From positions 30,169-94,168 of the forward strand of contig CAYWBI010000002.1 of the NCBI GenBank assembly GCA_964456445.1: a stretch of DNA of 64,000 nucleotides, given 5' to 3'. This DNA is from CAYWBI01 sp964456445 (GTDB taxonomy: Bacteria > Calditrichota > Calditrichia > Calditrichales > J004). This document shows positions 27,230 through 35,320 of this stretch, piece after piece. Under the pieces are notes generated by a model that saw only the letters and a list, made by a program, of their open reading frames with translations, had not been told where the DNA came from and ran no database searches. A program made the position numbers and the translations under genes. Each line of letters starts with the position of its first letter. Position 1 is the first letter of the stretch.

Positions 27230-27985
27230 TTATTCTTCTCCAAGGATCCGTTCCATTTCCTCATCGGAAATATCGAAACTGGCAAACACGTTTTGAACGT
27301 CATCATGATCATCTAAAACATTCATGATTTTCATCATTTGTTCGGCTTCCTTGCCAGAGATGGAAACGGAATTTTGAGGAATGCGGGCCAATTCCGCAGT
27401 TGCAATTTCAATACCCTTTTCTTCCAACGCCGCCCTTACGGTATTAAAATCTTCAAATGCCGTATAAATTTCATATCCACTATCTTCGGTCACGATATCC
27501 TCGGCGCCACATTCAATGGCCGCTTCGAATAGTTCTTCCTCGTTGTAATTTTCTTTTTTAATGGTTATCAGACCTTTACGGTCAAACATCCAGGCAACAG
27601 TGCCGTTTTCTCCCATATTACCTCCATGCTTGCTAAGCAAATGGCGTACCTCTGCAACGGTCCGATTTTTATTGTCCGTAACAGCTTCTATAAACAACGC
27701 AACCCCGGCGGGGCCATATCCTTCATAGGTTACATCTTCATATACGACGCCCGGCAAGTCACCGGTCCCCTTTTTTATAGCATTTTCAATATTTTTTGAT
27801 GGCATATTGGCCTGCCTGGCAGCGCTTACAGCTACACGTAAACGTGGGTTGGCCTCCGGGTCGCCACCTCCCATACGCGCGGCAACGGTAAGCTCCTTTA
27901 TCAGTTTTGTAAAGACTTTACCTCTTTGTGCATCGACTTTTGCTTTTTTATGTTTTATAGAAGACCATTTTGAATGCCCGGACAT
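27230..27985 (-). CDS. yebC: YebC/PmpR family protein (translation or transcription factor)
   Basis: Full-length 251-residue YebC-family protein beginning SGHSKWSSIKHKKAKVDAQRGKVF, with the typical ARMGGGDPEANPRLR segment and an acidic C-terminal domain. Members have been described as DNA-binding regulators and, more recently, as factors helping ribosomes at proline stretches. The sequence alone does not decide. A strong binding site (GGAGGTGACG) precedes the ATG. It heads the yebC-ruvC-ruvA-ruvB-queA order that is conserved in many bacteria. Confidence 0.93.
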   Translation of the reverse strand: MSGHSKWSSIKHKKAKVDAQRGKVFTKLIKELTVAARMGGGDPEANPRLRVAVSAARQANMPSKNIENAIKKGTGDLPGVVYEDVTYEGYGPAGVALFIEAVTDNKNRTVAEVRHLLSKHGGNMGENGTVAWMFDRKGLITIKKENYNEEELFEAAIECGAEDIVTEDSGYEIYTAFEDFNTVRAALEEKGIEIATAELARIPQNSVSISGKEAEQMMKIMNVLDDHDDVQNVFASFDISDEEMERILGEE

Positions 27986-28172
27986 ATATTCGTCACCTCC
28001 ATTATTCAGTTAGGACATTTACGACTTAAATCAGTACTGTTCAGTGAGTAGGACAGATTAAATTTTGTCTTTTGAAAAGATAGGAATTTACATAATTTTG
28101 GCTGATTTTCCAAAACTATTTGACTATTTGGCAGGCAAGATGTATAGTGTGTCTTTTTCTCGTACCGAAGCT

Positions 28173-29111
28173 TTACCGGTTGCCGGAAAGCTTTGTTTCA
28201 AAATAAGGGATGGTTTTCTTCAAACCTTCTTCCAGCTCTATATGCGGTGACCAGTCCAGTTCCTTTTGGGCCAGGGAAATATCAGGCTGGCGCTGTGCCG
28301 GATCATCGGAGGGAAGTTCTTTGTAAATAATTTTTGAACGGGACCCGGTGAGGTCAATTACCCGTTCGGCAAGGGCCCTGATCGTGAACTCATTTGGATT
28401 ACCAATATTTACCGGCCCTATAAAACTGTCCTTTTCCATCATAAGCATGGCACCGGCAAGAAGATCGTCCACATATTGAAATGAACGGGTTTGCAGTCCA
28501 TTGCCATAAATGGTGATGTCCTGGTTTTGCAGGGCCTGAACAATAAAGTTGCTTACTACCCTACCGTCGTTCAGGGCCATGCGCGGTCCATAAGTGTTAA
28601 AAATACGGATAATTTTTATATCCACATTGTTTTGCCTGTTGTAATCCATCATCAGGGTTTCTGCAACCCTTTTGCCTTCATCATAACAACTACGTACACC
28701 AATCGGATTTACATGTCCCCAATAGGATTCTTTTTGGGGGTGTATTTTGGGGTCGCCATAAACTTCCGACGTGCTGGCCAGCAATACACGGGCCCGGACA
28801 CGCTTGGCCATGCCCAGCATATTGATAGTGCCCATCACACTGGTCTTGATTGTTTTTACGGGGTTGTACTGATAATGCACAGGCGAGGCCGGACAGGCAA
28901 AGTGATAAATCCGGTCCACTTCCAACATGATTTTCTCTGTCACATCGTGGCGGATCAATTCAAAATTCCAGTTACCGATCAGGTGGCTTATATTGTCTTT
29001 AGAGCCGGTAAAAAAATTGTCAAGACAAATTACATCATGTCCGTGTTTTAACAGGGCTTCCGACAAATGTGACCCGATAAACCCGGCACCACCGGTGACT
29101 AAAATCCGCAT
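28173..29111 (-). CDS. UDP-glucuronate decarboxylase-like NAD-dependent epimerase (UDP-xylose synthase type)
   Basis: Extended short-chain dehydrogenase of 312 residues. The NAD site is ILVTGGAGFIGSHL (residues 3-16). Ser/Thr of STSEVYGDP and the Tyr-x3-Lys pair in CYDEGKRVAE form the active site. The run IYHFACPASPVHYQYNP and the length are typical of UDP-xylose synthases; the product would be UDP-xylose or the 4-keto sugar for surface polysaccharide. A GC-rich inverted repeat, imperfect by one bulged base, covers the stop codon. No glycosyltransferase lies nearby. Confidence 0.88.
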   Translation of the reverse strand: MRILVTGGAGFIGSHLSEALLKHGHDVICLDNFFTGSKDNISHLIGNWNFELIRHDVTEKIMLEVDRIYHFACPASPVHYQYNPVKTIKTSVMGTINMLGMAKRVRARVLLASTSEVYGDPKIHPQKESYWGHVNPIGVRSCYDEGKRVAETLMMDYNRQNNVDIKIIRIFNTYGPRMALNDGRVVSNFIVQALQNQDITIYGNGLQTRSFQYVDDLLAGAMLMMEKDSFIGPVNIGNPNEFTIRALAERVIDLTGSRSKIIYKELPSDDPAQRQPDISLAQKELDWSPHIELEEGLKKTIPYFETKLSGNR

Positions 29112-29136
29112 TGTGTTTTCCTATAAATAAATAGTG

Positions 29137-30141
29137 CTATCTTTCTGAATAGCCATGAAGGATCTGATCAATTTCGCTTAGTTCTTCCGGGCTGAAATTC
29201 GGATTTTGCAACCCTTGTACAATTTCTTCTAATTGCTGCACTTTACTGGCCCCGACTATTGCCGAAGCAACACTGGATTGGCGCAGTGTCCATAATACGG
29301 CCATTTGCGCGAGTGTTTGGCCACGTCTTTCCGCAAGCCCGGCCAACTGTTTTATCACCGTTATGCGGCTTAAAGTGATATCGTCTTTATTTAGATAACC
29401 ATGAGCTTTGGCCGCACGTGAATCACTTGGGATGCCTTTAAGATATCTATTGGTCAACAAACCTTGTGCCAGCGGAGAAAAAACAATGGCGCCAAGCCCC
29501 TCTTTTACAAGCACATCCGTTAATCCCTGCTCTATCCAACGTGTAAACATGTTGTACTTGGGTTGGTGGATAATAAACGGGGTACCAAGTTTTTTTAATA
29601 TTTGCGCCGCCTGGCGGGTCTGTTCGGGATTGTATTGCGATACGCCCACATAAAGGGCCTTGCCACTTCGAACGATATAATCCAGTGCCTGCATGGTTTC
29701 ATAAAGCAGCGTCATGGTATCCGGTCTATGATGATAAAAGATATCCACATATTCAAGCCCCATACGTTTCAGGCTTTGATCCAGGCTGGCGATTAAATGT
29801 TTACGGGAACCAAAGTCACCGTATGGGCCAGGCCACATGTCCCAACCGGCTTTTGTGGAAATTATCAGCTCGTCACGATGGGGGCGCAACTCATCCTTCA
29901 ACAGCCGTCCCATGGTAATTTCGGCTGATCCCGGGGGCGGCCCGTAATTATTTGCCAGGTCGAAATGGGTGATCCCCAAATCAAAAGCACGCAATATTAT
30001 CTTCCGGGATACACTAAAGGGGTCAACAAAACCAAAATTATGCCATAACCCCAGGGAGATGGCCGGCAGATGTAAACCACTTCGCCCTACCCGGTTGTAT
30101 GGCATCGATGCATATCGTGTGTTCAGCGGGGCATAATTCAT
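29137..30141 (-). CDS. Aldo/keto reductase, YghZ (L-glyceraldehyde 3-phosphate reductase) type
   Basis: NADPH-dependent TIM-barrel reductase of 334 residues. The catalytic tetrad is D61, Y66, K97 and H138 (DLANNYGPPPGSAE, STKAGW, YHHRP). The stretch MWPGPYGDFGSRKHLIASLD is the strong resemblance to E. coli YghZ, a Kv-beta-like subfamily that reduces L-glyceraldehyde 3-phosphate and methylglyoxal. The physiological substrate here is not shown. The next gene upstream ends 10 bases before its start, so the two may be cotranscribed. Confidence 0.88.
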   Translation of the reverse strand: MNYAPLNTRYASMPYNRVGRSGLHLPAISLGLWHNFGFVDPFSVSRKIILRAFDLGITHFDLANNYGPPPGSAEITMGRLLKDELRPHRDELIISTKAGWDMWPGPYGDFGSRKHLIASLDQSLKRMGLEYVDIFYHHRPDTMTLLYETMQALDYIVRSGKALYVGVSQYNPEQTRQAAQILKKLGTPFIIHQPKYNMFTRWIEQGLTDVLVKEGLGAIVFSPLAQGLLTNRYLKGIPSDSRAAKAHGYLNKDDITLSRITVIKQLAGLAERRGQTLAQMAVLWTLRQSSVASAIVGASKVQQLEEIVQGLQNPNFSPEELSEIDQILHGYSER

Positions 30142-30151
30142 ATAAAACTTT

Positions 30152-31351
30152 CTATGCTTTTATTTTATCCAAAGCCTGGGACAGGTCATCAATAATATCT
30201 GAAACATCCTCGATTCCAACAGATAAACGGACCAGGCCTTCACTGATCCCAACCGCTTCAAGTTCTTCTTTTTTATACGTGGAATGGGTCATGGACGCGG
30301 GATGCTCTATAAGCGAATCCACATCACCGAGACTTACCGCCAATGTGATCAGTTGAACGGAATCCATCAGTATTTCACCGCCTTTACGGCCACCCTTTAC
30401 TTCGAAACTGATCATCCCACCAAAGCCGCTCATTTGACTTTTGGCGAGTTCATGTTGTGGATGTGTTTTTAATCCTGGGTACATGACTTTGGTAACCTTC
30501 GGGTGAAATTGCAGATATTTTGCGATACGCAGGGCATTGAACTGATGTTTTTCCATACGCACGGCCAGGGTTTTTAAACCACGGACCAAAAGCCAGGCAT
30601 TCAATGGACTGATCACCCCGCCCATGTCGCGCAATATGCTCATACGCAGATCGGCAATGTAGTCTTGTTTGCCAATGGCTACCCCTGCAACGGTGTCCCC
30701 ATGGCCGCCGATATATTTTGTGGCAGAGTGAACAACGATATCGGCTCCCAATTCAAGCGGTCGTTGAAAATAAGGGGTGGCAAATGTATTATCCACCACC
30801 AGGGGGATTTTGTGTTTTTGGGCAATTTTGGAGCAAGCCCGGATATCAATAATCGACATCGTCGGGTTTGCGGGCGTCTCTATGTAAATTAAACGTGTTT
30901 TTGAATTTATAGCTTTCTCGACATTTTCACAATGTGTGGCATCCAACTCATTCGGCAGAATATTGAATCGTGGCAGTGTTTCAGTGAAAAGTTGATGCGA
31001 ACCGCCATAAAGTGTATCCGAAGAAATAAAATTATCGCCACTTTTACAAAGCGATAAAATTAGACTCGAAATTGCGGCCATCCCGGAACTAAACGCCAGT
31101 GCGGCTTCACCATTTTCAAGAAAGGCCATTTCTTTTTCAAACGCATTTTGAGTTGGATTGCTGATACGTGTATAGACATATCCTTCCCGTTCACCAAGGA
31201 AAATTTCCGCTCCGGCCCGGGCGCTATCAAAAGCAAAAGTGGATGTTTGATAAATCGGTTTTCCCACTGCGCCTGTTGCCGGATCGTATCCGCCGGAGCC
31301 ATGGACGCACAATGTGGAAAATTTTAATTTTTTCAGATCAATCTTCGACAT
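30152..31351 (-). CDS. Trans-sulfuration PLP enzyme (cystathionine/methionine gamma-lyase family)
   Basis: A 399-residue Cys/Met metabolism PLP enzyme. It has YTRISNPTQNAFEKEMAFLE near the N-terminus, the PLP lysine in VVHSATKYIGGHGD (about 212), and the C-terminal SLGDVDSLIEHPASMTHS. The closest overall feel is to methionine gamma-lyases (GGVISPLNAWLLVRGLKTL). The active-site Cys of classical methionine gamma-lyase (LYGCT) is Gly here (LYGGS), which leaves cystathionine gamma-synthase or gamma-lyase equally open. It is divergent from an Rrf2-type regulator gene, suggesting sulfur or iron-sulfur control. Confidence 0.85.
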   Translation of the reverse strand: MSKIDLKKLKFSTLCVHGSGGYDPATGAVGKPIYQTSTFAFDSARAGAEIFLGEREGYVYTRISNPTQNAFEKEMAFLENGEAALAFSSGMAAISSLILSLCKSGDNFISSDTLYGGSHQLFTETLPRFNILPNELDATHCENVEKAINSKTRLIYIETPANPTMSIIDIRACSKIAQKHKIPLVVDNTFATPYFQRPLELGADIVVHSATKYIGGHGDTVAGVAIGKQDYIADLRMSILRDMGGVISPLNAWLLVRGLKTLAVRMEKHQFNALRIAKYLQFHPKVTKVMYPGLKTHPQHELAKSQMSGFGGMISFEVKGGRKGGEILMDSVQLITLAVSLGDVDSLIEHPASMTHSTYKKEELEAVGISEGLVRLSVGIEDVSDIIDDLSQALDKIKA

Positions 31352-31388
31352 TTACCCTCCTGGACAAAAAATTGTAAACAGATGAATT

Positions 31389-31404
31389 TATGAAATTTTT
31401 CATA
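31389..31404. promoter_or_regulatory. 16-bp palindrome between the trans-sulfuration gene and rrf2
   Basis: TATGAAATTTTTCATA has seven-base arms around two central T. It lies 38 bp upstream of the trans-sulfuration gene start, a natural place for an operator. A second, looser inverted repeat (31465-31472 with 31488-31495, TGAATTTA/TAAATTCA) lies close to the Rrf2 start. Confidence 0.35.
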
Positions 31405-31525
31405 CAGAAAAAACAACATTCGGGGATATTTATTACTCGTAAAGTTTAAGGAAATTAATAATTTTGAATTTAGTATTGAATAAAGCTTAAATTCATATTT
31501 AAATTTTTAAGATATAAGAGGATTC

Positions 31526-31955
31526 ATGCTTTCCAATACGACCATCTATGCAATCCGGGCGCTCATTTATATTGCAGACAACACCCATGATGAGAGCGGG
31601 TATATACCAATAAATAAATTGGCAAAAGATATAAATCTTTCTTTTCATTTTTTAACCAAAATCCTGCAAAAGCTGACCAAGGCAAATTATACTAATATCT
31701 TACCGGGGACCGAAGGGTGGCGTTGCCCTTGTCAAACAACCCGAAGAAATTTCGGTATATGAAGTGGTAAGAATATTGGAGACCAAGGATATGTTTACCG
31801 AATGCATCCTCGGGCTGCCGGGTTGTGGTACCGAGGCCCCGTGTCCGTTTCATGAAGAGTGGACGCCGGTGCGTGAACAATTAAAAGAAACATTTGCTAC
31901 AACAAATATACGCTATTTGGTGAAAAAACTGGAAATGGGCAAGCGGCTCAGTTAG
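31526..31955 (+). pseudogene. Rrf2 family regulator, frameshifted
   Basis: Reading from ATG 31526 (behind AAGAGGATTC) gives a good Rrf2 winged-helix N-terminus (NTTIYAIRALIYIADNT ... FHFLTKILQKLTKAN), then the frame fails and stops at 31762. The +1 frame carries the rest without a break: ILISYRGPKGGVALVKQPEE, then the three cysteines of the iron-sulfur site in TECILGLPGCGTEAPCPFHE (C93, C100, C106 of the joined protein), ending at 31955. One extra base in the run around 31685-31690 (AATTATAC) explains it. Either the gene is newly broken or the base is a sequencing/assembly error; the intact downstream half favours an error or a very recent event. The joined product is about 142 residues, normal for the family. 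Confidence 0.85.
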
Positions 31956-32038
31956 GTAGAGTTATTGATAAACGAAAATTATTTTTCCGTTATTTACGGT
32001 TCATGTTCATAGCACGTTCTGTTCAATAGGCATAAAAG

Positions 32039-32407
32039 CTATTTTGGCCGGTGTTTACTTATTATTTTCAATATTGTGTTTCGGTCAAAAGGTTTATTGA
32101 TCACATCGCCGGCGCCGAGGTCAAAGGCTTGTCTGGATGCGCTCTCCTGTCCAAAAGCGGAAACAATTACTACAGGAGTCGAGACATTTCTTTTTTTTAA
32201 TTCCGAGAGCAATGAAAGTCCATCCATTTCTGGCATTTGGACATCGGTAAAAATTAAATCAAAATTTTGTGTTTCTGTATATTTTAATGCGGCACGGCCA
32301 TTGCCTGCGCATTCTAGCAGAACATCCTGATTTTTCAAAAAAAGTTCAACCATCCGCCGCATATTTGGATCATCATCTACAAAAAGGATTGAAGTAGTTT
32401 TGGACAT
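32039..32407 (-). CDS. Single-domain response regulator (CheY-like)
   Basis: A receiver domain alone, 122 residues. The acidic pocket (VDDDP), the phosphoacceptor Asp in FTDVQMPEMDG, the Ser/Thr switch in VIVSAFG and the Lys in VINKPFD are all present. There is no output domain and no kinase beside it, so its partner is unknown. It could act in a phosphorelay with the Hpt protein encoded elsewhere in this window, but nothing in the sequence links them. Confidence 0.9.
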   Translation of the reverse strand: MSKTTSILFVDDDPNMRRMVELFLKNQDVLLECAGNGRAALKYTETQNFDLIFTDVQMPEMDGLSLLSELKKRNVSTPVVIVSAFGQESASRQAFDLGAGDVINKPFDRNTILKIISKHRPK

Positions 32408-32506
32408 TGAGCGCCTGTTTGGGAATTTTGAGTTTGTTTGTTTTTGTCGTGCCGTGCCCTTATCCGGACGTTTTAAATGCTTACACCATTACAATTTTTT
32501 TAATTC

Positions 32507-33121
32507 TTACTCTACAAGTACTAAATTCTCAAGAAAATGATTCAAGGCCATATAGAACTGCGCCAGCGGGAATCCGACAACGTTTGAATAACTTCCGTTA
32601 ATTGAGTTGATGAGCATGGCGCCCTGCCCCTGTATGGCATACGCACCAGCCTTATCCAGCGGTTCTCCGGTATTTACGTATTCATCAATTTCCACATCGG
32701 ATAAATCACGCATGGTCACCTCGGTACGGACAACTGATACAAAATTTTTATTATATTTCAGCAAAAATAAACCAAAGCCTGTATAAACATGGTGCGTCCG
32801 ACCGGACAAAAGTCGCAACATTCTGATTGCCTCGGTTTCATTATGGGGTTTGCCAAGAATTTCATTTTCGATGGCAACAACCGTATCCGCGGAAATAACG
32901 AGGTGATCGGGAAATTTATGGGCAATTTCCATCCCCTTTAAGTGTGTGGCCTTTTCAACGAATAACTCAGGCGATTTTTGATCTATGCTTTTTTCATCAA
33001 TTGTAGAAGGCATAACCCGGAAGGTCAGCCCGACATTGCGTAATAGCTCAAAACGTCGTGGTGAGCCGGAGGCGAGGATAACATCCAGATGCTCTAAGTT
33101 GGTGATTAAAGATACTATCAT
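32507..33121 (-). CDS. maf: Maf-like nucleoside triphosphate pyrophosphatase
   Basis: Hydrolyses non-canonical or dTTP/UTP nucleotides to monophosphates. The N-terminal nucleotide site is ILASGSPRRFELLRNVG, the catalytic/metal region SADTVVAIENEILGKP, and the tail has the YAIQGQGAMLINSINGSYSNVVGFP sequence. The frame is open up to 33220, but the ATG at 33121 overlaps the UbiA stop (ATGA) and gives the usual 204 residues, so that start is used. Confidence 0.92.
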   Translation of the reverse strand: MIVSLITNLEHLDVILASGSPRRFELLRNVGLTFRVMPSTIDEKSIDQKSPELFVEKATHLKGMEIAHKFPDHLVISADTVVAIENEILGKPHNETEAIRMLRLLSGRTHHVYTGFGLFLLKYNKNFVSVVRTEVTMRDLSDVEIDEYVNTGEPLDKAGAYAIQGQGAMLINSINGSYSNVVGFPLAQFYMALNHFLENLVLVE

Positions 33122-33948
33122 AATTTCCCCCCCGCGTAAACAGCTATCAGTCCAATTAACATATCGGTCTTTAATATCATACTCGCCAGACCCAGGGCGG
33201 CAGGAGTGCGAAAGTTCCATAAGTAAACAGCAAGAACGATCAATACTGCTGCTACCCCCGGCACAACGACATAAATATAATAAATATTATAGATATTTTG
33301 CAGGAAAGGTAGAAATAAAAAGCAGATTAAAAGGAAAAAAACCACATTAATCAGGATTAGCGCGCGCCGGTTACCATATTTACCGGCAAATGTGATTGCC
33401 CCGTTTTGCACATCCCCGTTTACATCCTGCATATCTTTTAAAACTTCCCTTCCAAAATGAAAGAAAAAGGCAAATATAGCAGGATATAAGCCTGCCCGGA
33501 TATCATTCACTGCCAAGGCGCCATAGAGGAAGGTAATTGCTGAAATTAATGCAACACTCATATTTCCGATCAATACCATTTTTTTCCAATAGCGACTATA
33601 GAAATAGAGTGCAACAATGGCCAAGGCGGCAATAATCTCCAGCATCGGCGGTAGCCACAAGCCAACCACCAGGGCTGTTGAGTTCAGGACATAATAATAG
33701 AGACGGGCCCGGTTTACCGTCATCCTACCGGCGGGCAAGATGCGTGAGGGACGGTTTATACGATCGATATCAAAATCAAAAATATCATTGATCACGTTTG
33801 CGCCGGCGGTGACAAAAGCGACGACAAGCATAGCCAATGCGATCTGTGTCGAGAAATGATAATTAACCGAGAGGAAGGCGGCAATGAATACTGACAAAGC
33901 GGCAATCAGTGTGTTCAGAGGACGGATTATTTTTAGGTATGGGTACAT
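33118..33948 (-). CDS. UbiA-family prenyltransferase (geranylgeranylglycerol-phosphate type)
   Basis: An integral membrane prenyltransferase of 276 residues with about eight helices. The first Asp-rich motif is NDIFDFDIDRINRPSR. The second is DMQDVNGDVQNGAITFAGKYG. The start YLKIIRPLNTLIAA resembles proteins annotated as digeranylgeranylglyceryl-phosphate synthases of archaea and of some FCB-group bacteria, rather than UbiA (4-hydroxybenzoate) or MenA. The real acceptor and prenyl donor are unknown. It is translationally coupled to maf. Confidence 0.78.
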   Translation of the reverse strand: MYPYLKIIRPLNTLIAALSVFIAAFLSVNYHFSTQIALAMLVVAFVTAGANVINDIFDFDIDRINRPSRILPAGRMTVNRARLYYYVLNSTALVVGLWLPPMLEIIAALAIVALYFYSRYWKKMVLIGNMSVALISAITFLYGALAVNDIRAGLYPAIFAFFFHFGREVLKDMQDVNGDVQNGAITFAGKYGNRRALILINVVFFLLICFLFLPFLQNIYNIYYIYVVVPGVAAVLIVLAVYLWNFRTPAALGLASMILKTDMLIGLIAVYAGGKL

Positions 33949-34372
33949 GGGTTGAGCAGTCCGCAGGTTTTAATCACTCGGGTTAAGCTATAAATTTGTA
34001 AACAGGCAAGCTTGAAAAGCTTAAACCCACAATTAACATTTCGGATCCAGCTTATCACACTTACAGAAGGTAAAATGCCCTTCAATGGCTGTTTTTAATG
34101 TGACTTTTAAATATAAGTAAAAAAAGTATATGATAGGTGAAAACTAGCCGGGGCGGATTGCCTGTACCGTAAAACGTGGGAATGCCAAAGCGATGGATAC
34201 CATCACAGGAATGATGAAAAAGATCAACAATCTGTTTTTAATGTTGAGCAAATCCCCTGTCTCCGAGTACAAATCCGCTCCTTTCTCGCAATATTTCGTT
34301 GAACAGTGAATTGGCACAATCTTTGATTAATTCGTTTTTACCTAACCTTTCTAATTCAACAAGGAGCCTGCA
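33949..34372. other. Intergenic region before the orphan plus-strand gene
   Basis: A gap of 424 bp. A plus-strand frame without stops runs from 34148 to the TGA at 34307-34309 (about 53 codons), and its ATG at 34193 would give about 38 residues. It has no good ribosome binding site and no known motif, so I do not call it a gene. The last bases hold AAGGAG in front of the next gene. No RNA gene or clear promoter was found. Confidence 0.4.
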
Positions 34373-35320
34373 ATGTGGCAATCGACACTGTACAAATACA
34401 GCTGGATGACTTCAGAGAAGTATATCCATTTTGATAAGGATTTATTCGTCTTTCTCACTAAGGAACTGGGACTGTCCTCCTATGTTCACGAAGATTTTAG
34501 AAAATGGGAGCTGTTTATCCATGACATGCTGTCGGTGGAAGGTATTCGTGCGCGAATCAGTCAATTGAAAAGAACCGATCCCGCTTCACTAAATAAAACA
34601 CAAAAGGCCTGGCGGGCTGTTAGCGCCTATCAAACCGCTGCCGGGGCGGAACTACTGATGCGGGCTAACGCCCACATGCAAAAATATGCCCGGCCGCTAA
34701 AGGACAAGGTGATTGTCCTCGTACATTCTTTCTATCTGCAATGCGGTCTTATGCATAAAATCCGGGAAGGCAGCGCCGATCTTTGCCGTGAGCGTCAACG
34801 TGCCGTAACACGCTATAAATACAACACGCTCCGTGTGCTGCAAGAGGCCAAGAAACGGGGCTATTCCGTGGCATCTTTTTCCACCTTATATCATTATCCT
34901 TTTATCGATAGCTATCTAACGGAAAAGGGCTTAATCGACCTGTCAATCTTCAGCCTGTTTGATTATGGTTTCCCGGCCAACAAGATTGAATATGGAAAAA
35001 TCGGGTTACTGGAAGGAAAATCGGTGTATGCGGGTGGGTGTTTTAACGGGGCTTGCCCTTCCACGGCAGTGATGAGCATTGAAGAGAATGTAGAATTAGA
35101 ATCCTTAAAATGGGTGCCGGAGCTCATGCTGGAAAACCCGCGCCATCAATTTCACACACAGAAATTATTGGGTCCTTATTGCGGGAAGTTGGAAACCAAG
35201 AAAATCCTGGGCAGTCGGCGGAACGGTTTTCCTTTGAGCGTACTTGGCAGGCCCCTATCAAGATACCTGGTGCCTCAGTCCGACATTATGCACCTGGATG
35301 ATTTCTTCCCGGAGACTTAG
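34373..35320 (+). CDS. Protein of unknown function (315 residues)
   Basis: I do not recognise this protein. It begins at ATG 34373 behind AAGGAG at six bases, so it is surely translated. It is soluble, with no signal or membrane segments, and is rich in Lys, Arg and Tyr. A central segment VIVLVHSFYLQCGLMHKIREG is followed by YHYPFIDSYL and a short Gly/Cys-rich block VYAGGCFNGACPS (about residues 221-233). The His, Cys and Tyr residues there look as if they could form an active or metal site (inference). It is alone on the plus strand, and its TAG overlaps the gatB stop on the other strand by two bases. Confidence 0.7.
   Translation: MWQSTLYKYSWMTSEKYIHFDKDLFVFLTKELGLSSYVHEDFRKWELFIHDMLSVEGIRARISQLKRTDPASLNKTQKAWRAVSAYQTAAGAELLMRANAHMQKYARPLKDKVIVLVHSFYLQCGLMHKIREGSADLCRERQRAVTRYKYNTLRVLQEAKKRGYSVASFSTLYHYPFIDSYLTEKGLIDLSIFSLFDYGFPANKIEYGKIGLLEGKSVYAGGCFNGACPSTAVMSIEENVELESLKWVPELMLENPRHQFHTQKLLGPYCGKLETKKILGSRRNGFPLSVLGRPLSRYLVPQSDIMHLDDFFPET

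Noticed and set aside
28491..29051. A 186-codon plus-strand open frame opposite the sugar decarboxylase gene
   Set aside because: The opposite strand encodes a complete epimerase-family enzyme; this frame is His/Ile-rich and has no binding site.
34148..34309. About 53 open codons on the plus strand before the orphan gene
   Set aside because: No binding site before its ATG and no motif; could be a gene remnant but there is nothing to support it.
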